Source: Gammaproteobacteria bacterium (GTDB taxonomy: Bacteria > Pseudomonadota > Gammaproteobacteria > Steroidobacterales > Steroidobacteraceae). Taken from it: a stretch of 64,000 bases of DNA. The stretch is from positions 1 to 64,000 of the forward strand of contig RFOD01000007.1 of NCBI GenBank assembly GCA_009926865.1, in the 5' to 3' direction. The stretch's first letter is position 1. Every line of letters begins with the position of its first letter. The notes under the pieces were generated by a model. The model saw only the letters and a list, made by a program, of their open reading frames with translations, ran no database searches and was not told where the DNA came from. Of this stretch, positions 47,088 to 58,014 are shown piece by piece. The position numbers and the translations under genes were made by a program.

Positions 47088-49549
47088 AACAGTGGCTCAG
47101 CGACGGTAGAGTTTGGGCGCTCATCCGCGCGGGCATTCGGCCGAGCCGATTCAGGCAAACTATCGTTCATGAAGGTCTCAAAAATTGCATCGGGCTCGTC
47201 AGCGCCGGCAATGGCACCCGTATTCGGGTTAATGCGCACGCGTACTAGTCCGGGTGGCATGACCCGTGGTGTTTCTTGGACACCTTGGAGAGCGATACGC
47301 ATAAAGTCGATCCAAATGGGCGCGGCTGTACGGCTGCCTTCCTCGGCTTCACCAAGAGGTTTGGATTGATCAAAACCGACCCAGACCGAGGCGACGAGCT
47401 GACGGTTATAGCCGTTAAACCAGGTGTCTCGTGAATCATTGGTTGTGCCGGTTTTGCCCGCTAAATCTGTACGGCCCAACGCGAGTGCACGACGTCCTGT
47501 ACCACGCTTGATGACATCGCGCAGCATGTCGTCCATGAGATAAGCGTTTTGTGCACTGATCACTCGAGGTGCAACTTCTGTCTCAGCCAAGGGGCAATTA
47601 GCTGGTAGCAAGGCAAAGGCTGTGGCCTCGGACTCACTGTCTTCGTTGATTTCGGGCTCCATCCAACCCGCATCGCTCGGGCGATCACATTTCGGCGCTA
47701 CCTTTCGTGGCGTGGCTTGGAACACTACGTTGCCTTGTGGATCCTCGATACGCTCAATGAAATAAGGCTGTACCCGATAGCCGCCGTTGGCGAAGACCGC
47801 ATAGCCAGCGGCGACCTGTAACGGCGAGGCACTCATCGTGCCGAGAGCTAAGGTCAAGTTACGTGGTAGCGTCGTACGATCAAAACCGAAACGCTCAGCA
47901 TACGCAATGACGGGCGCAATACCCACGGCTTCTAAGAGTCGAATCGAAACTAGATTTTTGGATTTGACGAGCGCCTCGCGTAACCGAGTGGGACCTTGAA
48001 AGTCACCCCCAAAGTTTTCCGGACGCCAAGCCTCTTCCATGCCCGGCTCATCGACAACAAAGGGCTCGTCATTGATGATCGAGGCGGGTGTAAAGCCGTT
48101 ATCGAGCGCCGCCGAATAGACAAAAGGCTTAAACCCCGAGCCCGGTTGGCGTCTGGCCTGCACTGCACGATTGAACTTACCTACGACTTGATCAAAATAA
48201 TCAAATCCGCCTACCAAAGCTTCGATGGCGCCGTCGTCAGGTGATAAGGCCACCAAGGCGGCGGAGGCCTCGGGGAGCTGCGCCAAACGCGCGATGACCA
48301 GATCTTGCACGACGACCTGGACCACATCGCCACGCCGCAAAATTTCCGTTGCACGATTGGGGACGGCTGCTAGGCGTCCGTTGGTACTGCGTCGAGCCCA
48401 AGACATGCCATCCCAATCGATTCGTCGATTACCTTCCCCCCTGACCAAGACCTCAGCCGATTTTTCCTCAACTTTGAGAACGACAGCGGGTAACAGCGGG
48501 CCGCTGGCGTTGTAATCGTTGAGCTTATCTTCCAGTTGATCCTCAAATTGGATAGCGGATGGCGGCAGCTTATCGAGCGGTCCTCGCCAGCCGTAACGCT
48601 GATCGTAAGCTAGCAGACCATTACGCACGGCGAGATTGGCCGCTGCTTGACGCTCAGGATCGATGGTCGTGTAAATGCGATAGCCTTCGCTTTGCGCCGC
48701 ATTACCGAAGCGATTCACGAGCTCAAGACGCGCCATCTCGGCCACATACGGCGCTTCGACATCATATGGCCGCGCATGCTCTTTGGCCCGCACGACCTCT
48801 GCGGTGGCCTGCATTTCCGCGTCGCGATCAATAAAACCGGCTTCACGCATACGTCTCAGCACATAACCTCGGCGTTGCGCTGCCGCTTCAGGATTGGCGA
48901 TAGGGTTATAGCGTGACGGTGCTTGGGGTACTCGCGCGAGTGTGGCGGCCTCCGCCAACGTTAATTCATTTAGAGTTTTGCCAAAATAATACTCGGCAGC
49001 TGCGGCAATACCATAAGTACGCTTACCGAAGCTAATAACGTTCAAATAAAGGCCCAGGATTTCTTCTTTGCTAAATTCTTGTTCAATACGATAGGTTAGA
49101 AAGATTTCCTGAATTTTTCTGCGCCAAGTTCGGTCCTGAGTTAAGAATAGGTTGCGTGCGGTCTGCATTGTGATGGTGCTGGCTCCTTGAGTGCGAGAGC
49201 CAGGCATCAGATTGATCAGCGCAGAGCGGAGAATTCCGCGATAGTCAAATCCAGAATGCTCAAAAAATTCTTCGTCTTCTGCCGCGATGAATGCTTGGCG
49301 AACGACTTCGGGGATTTGTTCGAATGCGGCGGGTAGGCGACGCTGCTCGCCGATCTGAGCGATGACCTGACCATCACTCGAGTAGATCCTGAGCGGCACT
49401 TGTAACTCAATGCGCCGCATCTCCTCGATACCGGGCAAAGATGGCTGCACAAAAAGGTAGGCGCCAGAAATCCCTGCAGCCACAATCACCGCGAGGCTCA
49501 GAGTGGTCGCTGCAGCAACGAACAGGAGTTTGGAGGCAAGCGACTTCAC
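47084..49549 (-). CDS. mrcA: Penicillin-binding protein 1A (bifunctional transglycosylase/transpeptidase)
   Basis: Peptidoglycan polymerase and cross-linker of 821 aa anchored in the inner membrane by one N-terminal helix (about 8-34). Glycosyltransferase domain: AAEDEEFFEHSGFDYRGI with the catalytic Glu, then GASTITMQTARNLFL and RKIQEIFLTYRIEQ. Transpeptidase domain: SxxK in PGSGFKPFVYSA, SKN in VKSKNLVSIR, and KTGT in DLAGKTGTTNDSRDTWF. An OB-like insertion between them is as in PBP1A. The start is GTG. It is divergent from aroK as in many gammaproteobacteria, and pilM-Q genes are absent here. Confidence 0.94.
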   Translation of the reverse strand: MKSLASKLLFVAAATTLSLAVIVAAGISGAYLFVQPSLPGIEEMRRIELQVPLRIYSSDGQVIAQIGEQRRLPAAFEQIPEVVRQAFIAAEDEEFFEHSGFDYRGILRSALINLMPGSRTQGASTITMQTARNLFLTQDRTWRRKIQEIFLTYRIEQEFSKEEILGLYLNVISFGKRTYGIAAAAEYYFGKTLNELTLAEAATLARVPQAPSRYNPIANPEAAAQRRGYVLRRMREAGFIDRDAEMQATAEVVRAKEHARPYDVEAPYVAEMARLELVNRFGNAAQSEGYRIYTTIDPERQAAANLAVRNGLLAYDQRYGWRGPLDKLPPSAIQFEDQLEDKLNDYNASGPLLPAVVLKVEEKSAEVLVRGEGNRRIDWDGMSWARRSTNGRLAAVPNRATEILRRGDVVQVVVQDLVIARLAQLPEASAALVALSPDDGAIEALVGGFDYFDQVVGKFNRAVQARRQPGSGFKPFVYSAALDNGFTPASIINDEPFVVDEPGMEEAWRPENFGGDFQGPTRLREALVKSKNLVSIRLLEAVGIAPVIAYAERFGFDRTTLPRNLTLALGTMSASPLQVAAGYAVFANGGYRVQPYFIERIEDPQGNVVFQATPRKVAPKCDRPSDAGWMEPEINEDSESEATAFALLPANCPLAETEVAPRVISAQNAYLMDDMLRDVIKRGTGRRALALGRTDLAGKTGTTNDSRDTWFNGYNRQLVASVWVGFDQSKPLGEAEEGSRTAAPIWIDFMRIALQGVQETPRVMPPGLVRVRINPNTGAIAGADEPDAIFETFMNDSLPESARPNARADERPNSTVAEPLF

Positions 49550-49607
49550 GACGCGATATGGTACCGGATAGGCTTATGAGCGTGGCGCACGGCAACAACA
49601 TGGGCCC

Positions 49608-50135
49608 ATGGGGTCCGGTAAAACTGCGGTCGGTAAGCAACTCGCCCGTCGATTGCGCATGCCTTTTATCGATTCGGATCAGGAGATTGAGCGGCGTACG
49701 GGGGTCGATATCCCACTCATTTTCGAGAAAGAGGGTGAGGAGGGTTTTCGTCGTCGCGAGGCCGAGATGATTGAGGAGTTGACGGCGTCTGACGGGATCG
49801 TCTTGTCCACGGGCGGTGGAGCCATTTTACGAGCGGATAACCGCGAGTGGCTACGCACTCGTGGCTGGGTGATTTACCTCGAAACGTCGGTGGCCGATCA
49901 AGTGCTTCGCGTCAGCCGTAGCGAAAATCGACCCTTACTCACGGGCGTGGCGGATGTGAGCGAACGTTTGCAGCAACTGATGAGCGAGCGAGCGCCGCTT
50001 TACGCCGAGGTGGCTCACTTGCGCATCCGAACGGACGGCCGTCGCGTTCAGGGCGTATTACGCGAAATCGTGCAAGCCTTGAATGCTCGTGGGGATGCGG
50101 CGGGCCCCGATAGCAAACGTATACTGCCCGTATGA
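49608..50135 (+). CDS. aroK: Shikimate kinase (N-terminus probably truncated by an indel)
   Basis: Phosphorylates shikimate to shikimate-3-phosphate in chorismate synthesis. The longest intact frame starts at ATG 49608 and gives 175 aa beginning directly in the Walker A loop (MGSGKTAVG). Following are IDSDQEIERRTG, EGEEGFRRREAEM, STGGGAIL and RPLL. Normal AroK has a short strand (NIFLVGPMGSGKT) before the loop. An ATG at 49576 in another frame reads MSVAHGNN, a typical AroK start, and the two would join if 1 or about 10 bases were missing near 49600-49602. So the true start is probably 49576. It overlaps aroB by 4 bp (ATGA). Confidence 0.88.
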   Translation: MGSGKTAVGKQLARRLRMPFIDSDQEIERRTGVDIPLIFEKEGEEGFRRREAEMIEELTASDGIVLSTGGGAILRADNREWLRTRGWVIYLETSVADQVLRVSRSENRPLLTGVADVSERLQQLMSERAPLYAEVAHLRIRTDGRRVQGVLREIVQALNARGDAAGPDSKRILPV

Positions 50136-51232
50136 GCCCCCCTCTGACCTTACATGTCCCGGTGGCCGACCGGGGTTACGACATCCACATCGGCCATGGC
50201 TTATTAGCCGATGCGTCGACTTTGGCGAGTCAGCTACCCGTCGGCAAGCTTGCCATTGTGACCAACACCCGAGTCGGTCTGCTCTATACGTCAGCTCTCC
50301 AGACGGCCATCCGATCGGCGCGCGAGGGGGCGTCGGCGATCGAGATCGTGCTCCCTGATGGGGAGCAACATAAAACTTTGGCAACCGTCGAGCGAATCTT
50401 TGATGTCTTGGTGGCGAATCGATTTGCTCGAGACGATACCCTACTCGCCTTGGGTGGAGGTGTCGTGGGCGATATTTGTGGGTTCGCTGCGGCATGTTAC
50501 CAACGCGGTATCAGCTTTATGCAGATCCCGACGACCTTACTCGCCCAAGTGGACTCATCCGTAGGCGGGAAGACCGGTGTTAATCATCCGGGCGGCAAAA
50601 ATTTGATTGGCGCATTTCATCAGCCTATCCGTGTCATTGCGGATACCGCGACCTTGTCGAGCTTGCCGCGAAGAGAGCTGCAAGCAGGGATAGCCGAGGT
50701 CATTAAGTACGGCATGATCTGCGATGCCGATTTTTTTGCATGGCTGGAGGCGCATATATCGGCTGTCATGGCCTTAGAGCCGGACGCGGTAGCGTACGCG
50801 GTACATCGTTGCTGTGCGATCAAAGCCGAGATCGTCTCGCGCGATGAACGCGAACAAGGCGATCGAGCGTTATTGAATCTTGGACATACCTTTGGACACG
50901 CTATCGAGACCGTGACAGGTTATCGCAGCTGGTTACACGGCGAGGCTGTGGGTGTGGGCCTGGCTATGGCGGCCACCGTGTCGACTGAGGCGGGTTGGAT
51001 GATGGCATCAGAGCGAGATCGAGTGCTCAAGCTGCTAGAGAAAGCCGGCTTACGTACCCGCGTACAGAATGAAGTCACACCCGCGGCGGCACGTGAAGCG
51101 ATGGCGCTCGACAAGAAGGTAAAATCAGGCCGTCAAAGATTAATTTTGATGCGTGGTATCGGTAAGTCATTTATCACAGCCGATTTCCCTGTGTCGGCAC
51201 TCGATACGGCTCTCGAGGCCCATTTGTCATGA
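50132..51232 (+). CDS. aroB: 3-dehydroquinate synthase
   Basis: NAD- and metal-dependent cyclase of 366 aa turning DAHP into 3-dehydroquinate, the second shikimate step. NAD and substrate motifs are clear: LPDGEQHKTLATVERIFD, LALGGGVVGDICGFAAACY, IPTTLLAQVDSSVGGKTGVN, HPGGKNLIGAFHQP, GIAEVIKYG, NLGHTFGHAIE and LHGEAVGVGLAMA with metal-ligand histidines. It is translationally coupled to aroK upstream and dgt downstream by ATGA overlaps. Confidence 0.96.
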   Translation: MSPPLTLHVPVADRGYDIHIGHGLLADASTLASQLPVGKLAIVTNTRVGLLYTSALQTAIRSAREGASAIEIVLPDGEQHKTLATVERIFDVLVANRFARDDTLLALGGGVVGDICGFAAACYQRGISFMQIPTTLLAQVDSSVGGKTGVNHPGGKNLIGAFHQPIRVIADTATLSSLPRRELQAGIAEVIKYGMICDADFFAWLEAHISAVMALEPDAVAYAVHRCCAIKAEIVSRDEREQGDRALLNLGHTFGHAIETVTGYRSWLHGEAVGVGLAMAATVSTEAGWMMASERDRVLKLLEKAGLRTRVQNEVTPAAAREAMALDKKVKSGRQRLILMRGIGKSFITADFPVSALDTALEAHLS

Positions 51233-52386
51233 ACGACGCACCACTCGCTTGCTATGCCGCACGGGATGAGCACAGCCGAGGCCGACTTCATCGTGAGTTA
51301 CCGCCTGCGCTAAGGGGAGAGTTTCAGCGCGATCGAGATCGGATCATCCACTCGAACGCGTTTCGTCGATTGGTCTATAAAACGCAGGTCTTCGTCAATC
51401 ATGAAGGGGATCTTTACCGTACTCGCATCACTCACTCGATGGAGGTTGCGCAGATTGGCCGCACGATCGCGCGCGCCTTGCACTTACATGAAATTTTGAC
51501 CGAGGCCATTTGTTTGGCGCATGACCTCGGGCACACGCCATTTGGGCATGCAGGGCAGGACACGCTCAATGACTGCATGCGCGATTACGGCGGCTTTGAG
51601 CACAATTTGCAGTCGTTACGGGTCGTAGATTTACTCGAGGAGCGTTATGCCGAGTTCGCGGGATTGAATCTCACCTTTGAGACTCGCGAGGGTATCCTCA
51701 AACATTGCGCTATCGAGCAAGCCGAACAGATGGGCGAGATCGGCCAGCGTTTTGTGGTAGGCACGCAACCAGGATTGGAAGCGCAATTGGCCAATCTGGC
51801 CGATGCTATCGCCTACAACAATCATGACGTGGATGATGGTTTACGTTCGGGGCTCATCAAGCTTGATGATCTGCGTGAGCTTGCTTTATTTGGTAAGGCA
51901 TATCAGTGCGTGCGAGAGGCCTACCCAACATTGGGCGGTCGTCGTCTGGTGCACGAGACCATTCGGCGCATGATTGACCGTGTGGTGCAGGATGTCGTGG
52001 CCGCAAGCCAGGCTAAATTAGCCGAGTTGAAGCCTCAGCATATTGAGGATGTACGTAAGCTTGCGGAGCCTCTGATCATCATGAGTGATTCCGTGCAGGC
52101 AGAGCATCTTGAGCTCAAGCTATTTTTGCACCGTCAGCTTTACCGACACTCGCGTGTCCTGCGTATGACGACTAAAGCACGGCGGGTGTTACGTGAGTTA
52201 TTTACGAGTTTTTTTGAGGATATCGATCTGCTACCTCACGAACATCGCCTCGCGGCTGATCGTGCAGCCCGTGAGACGGGCGACGCCGGACGGGCGCGAG
52301 TGGTCGCCGATTATGTGGCAGGTATGACCGATCGCTATGCGTTGCTTGAGCATCGACGGCTATTTAGCCCAGATGAGCGGTCCTGA
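51229..52386 (+). CDS. dgt: dGTPase-like dNTP triphosphohydrolase
   Basis: HD-domain enzyme of 385 aa that removes triphosphate from deoxynucleotides. The N-terminal RDRDRIIHSNAFRRLVYKTQVF, THSMEVAQIGRTIAR, the metal-binding AHDLGHTPFGHAGQD and ADAIAYNNHDVDDGL follow the family order. It corresponds to the shorter dGTPase-like protein class (about 380-450 aa), not E. coli Dgt of 505 aa, so nucleotide preference is uncertain. Third gene of aroK-aroB-dgt. It is convergent with fadD, 45 bp away. Confidence 0.92.
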   Translation: MNDAPLACYAARDEHSRGRLHRELPPALRGEFQRDRDRIIHSNAFRRLVYKTQVFVNHEGDLYRTRITHSMEVAQIGRTIARALHLHEILTEAICLAHDLGHTPFGHAGQDTLNDCMRDYGGFEHNLQSLRVVDLLEERYAEFAGLNLTFETREGILKHCAIEQAEQMGEIGQRFVVGTQPGLEAQLANLADAIAYNNHDVDDGLRSGLIKLDDLRELALFGKAYQCVREAYPTLGGRRLVHETIRRMIDRVVQDVVAASQAKLAELKPQHIEDVRKLAEPLIIMSDSVQAEHLELKLFLHRQLYRHSRVLRMTTKARRVLRELFTSFFEDIDLLPHEHRLAADRAARETGDAGRARVVADYVAGMTDRYALLEHRRLFSPDERS

Positions 52387-52431
52387 GTCGCACTCGATTG
52401 CTCGTCAGTAATTTTTCGTTATCGACAAAAA

Positions 52432-54105
52432 TCAAAGATTCTGAGCCGCGTCGCGTAGCTCCCGACGTAGGATTTTTCCAACATTCGTTTTCGGGAGTTC
52501 GTCGCGGAAGTACACGAATTTGGGAACTTTGTAGCCGGTCAGCGATTCACGACAATGAGCGATCACTGCCTGCTCATCAATACTAGGGTCTTTGCGGACG
52601 ACGAACAGCGCCACGGCCTCGCCCGACTTCTCGTCAGCCTTAGCCACGGCAGCCGCTTCAATGATCCCCGGGTGATTAACGGCGACGCTCTCTACCTCGT
52701 TCGGATACACATTGAAGCCAGAGACATTAATCATGTCCTTTTTGCGATCTTCAATATAAACGTAGCCCCGCGGATCCATGTGGCCAATATCCCCAGTGCG
52801 TAGCCAGCCGTTAGCCAGCATCACTTTGGCGGTTTCTTCGGGGCGATTGTAATAACCCTGCATCACCTGTGGCCCGCGGACACAAATTTCACCGGTCGCA
52901 CCGAGCTCAAGCATTTTGCCGTCATCATCCACAATGGCAATCTCTGTCGAAGAAATCGGCAGACCAATTGAATCATTGAAATCTTCATTCGGAGGGTTGA
53001 TACAGGCTGCGGGTGATGTTTCGGTCAAACCCCAGGCCTGAGTGAGAATACAGCCGGTGACCGCTTTCCAGCGTTCGGCGACCGCACGTTGCACTGCCAT
53101 CCCGCCACCCAGTGTGCACCGTAGCGATGAAAAATCCAGCTGCTCAAAGCCTGGCGTATGTAGCAAAGCGTTGAACAGTGTATTCACCCCCGAAATGTAG
53201 GTGAATCGATGCTTTTTCAGCTCGGCAACGAACCCCGGAAAATCACGTGGGTTAGTGATCAATACATTGGTCCAACCGAGGCGCAAAAACAGCAGGCAGT
53301 TCGCTGTTAACGCAAAGATATGATAGAGCGGCAAGGCGGTAATTGCCGTGCTCGGTTCGCCACGCGGGAAGGTGCCTTCGATCCACGCCGAGGACTGCAG
53401 CACATTTGCCACCATATTCCCGTGACTGAGCATCGCACCCTTGGAGACGCCCGTGGTCCCGCCGGTGTACTGTAGAAAGGCGAGATCATCGTGGTCGAGG
53501 GATGCAGCTTGAAAGGGAAGCTGGCTACCCTCGCGCAGCACGTCGGAGAAGCGATGGGCATTAGCGAGATTCCATTTTGGCACGGCCTTTCGCACATGGC
53601 GAAGAACAAAATCGACGATTTGGCCTTTTGGAAATCCGAGTAATTCACCAATGCTGGTGACAATGACCTGCTTCACACCTGTGCGAGCAATCACCTCTTC
53701 CAGTACGTGGGCAAAGTTTTCTAGGATGAGAATGATCTCAGCGCCAGAATCATTGAGCTGATGCTCAAGCTCGCGAGGGGTGTATAGCGGATTGGTATTG
53801 ACGACCACTCCGCCAGCTCGCAACACACCGAACAAGGCGATTGGGTACTGCAAGATATTGGGCAACATAATCGCGACCCGATCACCGGGGGCGAGACCCG
53901 CGCGCGCTTGTAGCCACGCGCCAAAGGCTTTTGACTGGCAATCTAATTCGCCATAGGTGAGCTCACGCCCCATTTGCAGGTAGGCTGTTCGAGAGGCGAA
54001 TTCCTCAAAACAGCTATCGGCCATTTCGCCGATCGAGCGGTGTTGTGAGGGATCAATCTGGGCCGGTACGCCCGGCGGATAGCTGGCAAGCCACGGGTGT
54101 GTCAT
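52432..54105 (-). CDS. fadD: Long-chain fatty acid--CoA ligase
   Basis: AMP-forming acyl-CoA synthetase of 557 aa activating fatty acids for beta-oxidation at the inner membrane. The AMP motif LQYTGGTTGVSKGAMLSHGN, the QAWGLTETSPAA A5 motif, the hinge GWLRTGDIGHMDPRGY, DMINVSGFNVYPNEVE and the catalytic-lysine end PKTNVGKILRRELR are all present. The N-terminal MTHPWLASYPPGVPAQIDP matches gammaproteobacterial FadD. No partner beta-oxidation genes are adjacent. Confidence 0.93.
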   Translation of the reverse strand: MTHPWLASYPPGVPAQIDPSQHRSIGEMADSCFEEFASRTAYLQMGRELTYGELDCQSKAFGAWLQARAGLAPGDRVAIMLPNILQYPIALFGVLRAGGVVVNTNPLYTPRELEHQLNDSGAEIILILENFAHVLEEVIARTGVKQVIVTSIGELLGFPKGQIVDFVLRHVRKAVPKWNLANAHRFSDVLREGSQLPFQAASLDHDDLAFLQYTGGTTGVSKGAMLSHGNMVANVLQSSAWIEGTFPRGEPSTAITALPLYHIFALTANCLLFLRLGWTNVLITNPRDFPGFVAELKKHRFTYISGVNTLFNALLHTPGFEQLDFSSLRCTLGGGMAVQRAVAERWKAVTGCILTQAWGLTETSPAACINPPNEDFNDSIGLPISSTEIAIVDDDGKMLELGATGEICVRGPQVMQGYYNRPEETAKVMLANGWLRTGDIGHMDPRGYVYIEDRKKDMINVSGFNVYPNEVESVAVNHPGIIEAAAVAKADEKSGEAVALFVVRKDPSIDEQAVIAHCRESLTGYKVPKFVYFRDELPKTNVGKILRRELRDAAQNL

Positions 54106-54144
54106 GCCCCAACTCTAGCCGCTGCGAGCAGCAGGTGGCAATGT

Positions 54145-54808
54145 TCAGTCGTTTGCGCGGCGCGTCTTCAGCAAGGGGACGAGTGCTGGCCAGACCGTAT
54201 CGAGCATAATGGGTTGGGCTTTGGCGGTCGGATGTAGTCCGTCGGCCTGCATCATCTCAGGCTCCAGCGCGATCTTTTCCAAAAAAAACGGCTCAAACGC
54301 GAGTTGGTAGCGAGATGCGAGCTCACGGAAGACTTTTTCAAAGCCCTCGGCGTAGCGAGGGCCATAATTTGGTGGGATTTTCATCCCTAGCAGCAGAATT
54401 TTGGCGCCTGAATCACGTGACAGCTCGATCATGCGCTGCAAATTATTGCGCGATGTACTAAGCGGCAGGCCACGTAATCCATCATTGCCGCCGAGTTCAA
54501 TGATGACGATCTTTGGCCGATGTAGTTCCAAGGCTCTGGGTAAGCGAGCAGCCCCGCCTGTGGTTGTTTCGCCACTGACGCTGGCATTGATCACGCGGTA
54601 ACCGTACCCTTGTGCGGTAAGCTTTGATTGCAGCAGACTGACCCAGCCTTGCTGGCTCTCAAGGCCATACCCAGCGCTGACGCTATCGCCAAGCACGAGG
54701 ATCGTGGGCGCAGCCGATGCCACAGGACGCTCTGATGGCGTGGCGGTGAGTCCGCTTGGTACCAGCAGCGTGGCGCATATGCACCATAGACACAACAGGG
54801 AACGTTTC

Positions 54809-54816
<8 letters not shown>
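54145..54816 (-). CDS. tesA: Periplasmic multifunctional esterase/thioesterase TesA (SGNH hydrolase)
   Basis: SGNH-fold arylesterase/thioesterase of about 223 aa. Block I GDSVSAGYGL carries the catalytic serine, then VSGETTTGG, the oxyanion GGNDGLRGLP, and the Asp/His dyad DGLHPTAKA. An N-terminal hydrophobic leader (ITKRSLLCLWCIC onward to SAAP) indicates export. No ATG fits; TTG at 54816 is chosen because GAGGAC precedes it by eight bases and it gives a good signal peptide. The frame further upstream is antisense to ybbA. Its start overlaps the divergent ybbA start by 8 bp, the E. coli tesA/ybbA pairing taken to an extreme. Confidence 0.88.
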
Positions 54817-55488
<672 letters not shown>

Positions 55489-55492
<4 letters not shown>

Positions 55493-58014
55493 GTCAATCC
55501 ATGCCGTCAGCACGCGCACTGCAGCCGCGGACGATGGCGCTCGCGATGCGCTTACTTGGTCGCGAGTGGCGCTCCGGCGAAATGGGTGTATTGCTTTTGG
55601 CGCTGATTGTCGCGGTCGCAGCCCTCACGGGGGTTGGGTTTTTGGTCAACCGCATCAGTCAGTCAGTGGCGTTACAGGCCAATGAAGTCTTAGCAGCGGA
55701 TTTACGCCTCGAAGCGACCGCACCGCTTGACGAGCGTTATGCGGACGAAGCGCGCCGACGCGGCTTACAGGTAGCGCGCTCAACGTCCCTATTAAGCGTC
55801 GTGTTCAATGACAACTTTGAACAATTGACCAATGTCCGCGCCGTCAGCGAGGGGTACCCACTACGCGGTAGTCTCGGACTTGCCGATCAAGCCTTTGGTA
55901 CGCCTGAGGCAGTGATCGGGGTGCCGGCTCGTGGTGAGATTTGGCCGGACTCCAAAGTATTGGCAGCCTTAGAGTCAAAGCCGGGCGATGAAGTCTCGAT
56001 CGGTTCTAGCCGCTTTCGTATCGCCCGCGTTTTAATTACTCGCCCAGATCAGGGTGGTGGATTCAGCGAGCTCGCCCCGAATTTGATTCTCAATGCCGCG
56101 GATTTGCCTGCGACCCGTTTATTACAGCCCGGCTCACGCTCCAGCCATGCCCTGCTTTTTGCGGGGCCGCGCGAGCAGATCGCAGAATTCAAAGGCTGGT
56201 TAGAGCAAGCCAAGCAACAAGGGGAGCGCTTGCGCGATATCAGCGAAGCGAGCCCACAAATTCAAACAGCCATTGAGCGTGCGGGTCGATTCCTGAGTCT
56301 GGCGAGTCTTGTTGCCGTGTTGTTGTGCGCCATCGCGGTCGCAATGGCGGCGCGCCGCTATGTGCAGCGACACCTCGACTCGGTTGCTTTGATGAAGACT
56401 TTGGGTGCGAGCCGTCAGACCACGTTAGCGGTCAGTGTTTTGCAGCTGAGCGTGATTGCCTTGGTGGCTGCGATACTCGGTGCGGGCGTGGGGTATCTTG
56501 CGCAGACTTGGCTATTACAGGCCTTGCAAGGCCTCGTACGAGCGGATCTACCGTCACCCGATATGACGCCGTTGTTATTGGGTGTGGTAACGGCGTTAGC
56601 ACTTTTAGCGGGATTTGCCTTGCCTCCGCTTATGCAGCTCTCAAAAGTTCCCGCTATGCGCGTTTTGAGGCGAGACATGACCGCGCCGACTGCGGGAGCG
56701 TTACTTGCCTTTGGGCCTGCAATTCTAGCTGTGGTATTGCTTATATTTTGGGTGCTACGCGAGCCCTTACTTTTCTTTGGATTTGTGGCGGGCCTTAGCC
56801 TATTTGCAGCACTTTTATATCTGGCAGGCTATGGGTTAGTCCGTTTTGCTTCGAGTTTACGCGGTGGGGTGGGTGTGTCATGGCGCTATGGTATTGCCAA
56901 CCTGGGTCGGCGTCGCAGTGAAAGCATCGTACAAATCATGGCGTTTGGTTTAGGCATCATGGTGTTGTTGCTACTTGCGGTGGTGCGCAATGACTTGCTG
57001 TCGGATTGGCGACGTAGTCTGCCGACCGATTTGCCTAACTTCTTTTTCATCAATATTCCGCCGTCGGAACGTACGAAATTCTTTGAGTTCATCGAGCAAC
57101 GCGGCGCGAGTAGTTCCCGCGCTTTACCCATGATTCGTGCACGATTAACCGAGATTAACGGCGCATCAGTAGAAACCTTGCAGTTTGCAGACCCTCGTGG
57201 GGAGGGTTATGTGCGTCGCGATCAAAATATCACTTGGCAGGCAGATTTGGGTGAAGACAATCGGGTGATTGCGGGCCGCTGGTGGACCGCGGACGATCAC
57301 GGTCAGCCGTTAGTGTCGATCTCGGATGAGTATCAGCAGGGTCTGGGCTTACAGATCGGCGATCGAATGACCTTTGATGTGGCAGGCGAGCGAATCGAGG
57401 CGAGCGTTGCCAGCGTGCGCAAAATCGAGTGGGATAGTTTTCAACCAAATTTCTTTTTGGTATTCCCGCCCAAGTTGCTGGATGACTTGGCGGGAACTTG
57501 GATGACAAGTGCCTACTTCAAGCCCGAAGACACGACGTCGATCAGTCAACTGGTGAGACGCTTTCCGAGCGTGTCGGTTTTTGATTTGGATGATTTGTTG
57601 GAACAGGTTCGAGCGGTAATCGATAAAGCCGTTTTGGCTGTCCAGAGTGTTTTCGTGTTCACGCTACTCGCAGGCTTGACCGTGTTATTGGCGGCTATAC
57701 AAGCCAGTCGAGATGAGCGTCGTTACGAGAGCGCCATGTTGCGTACCCTCGGTGCGGCGCGTGGAGTGGTCGCACGTGGCATCGTGGCGGAATTTGCGAC
57801 GCTTGGTATGTTATCCGGCTTACTTGCGGCGGTCGGGGCTTCGATCGCTGGCGTGCTACTCGCCAATACAGTTTTACAAATCGATTACCGTTTGGACCCT
57901 TGGGTGTGGGTCTATGGTCTGGCGGGCGGAGCGCTTTTGGTAGCCGGTAGCGGCTGGCTCGCGACCCGTTCAGTGCTTAGTGAGCCACCTGCTCGCAGTT
58001 TGCGCGGTCAATAG
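55489..58014 (+). CDS. ybbP: YbbP-type FtsX-family ABC transporter permease
   Basis: Large permease of 841 aa with ten or so membrane helices. One N-terminal helix (about 35-55) precedes a periplasmic domain, then a block of helices with KTLGASRQTTLAVSVLQL, and a second FtsX domain at the C-terminus with YESAMLRTLGAARGVVARG. E. coli YbbP is 804 aa with the same duplicated layout. It is the partner of YbbA; the substrate is unknown, though association with TesA suggests lipid or lipoprotein-related export. Its end overlaps the convergent TetR gene by 38 bp. Confidence 0.88.
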
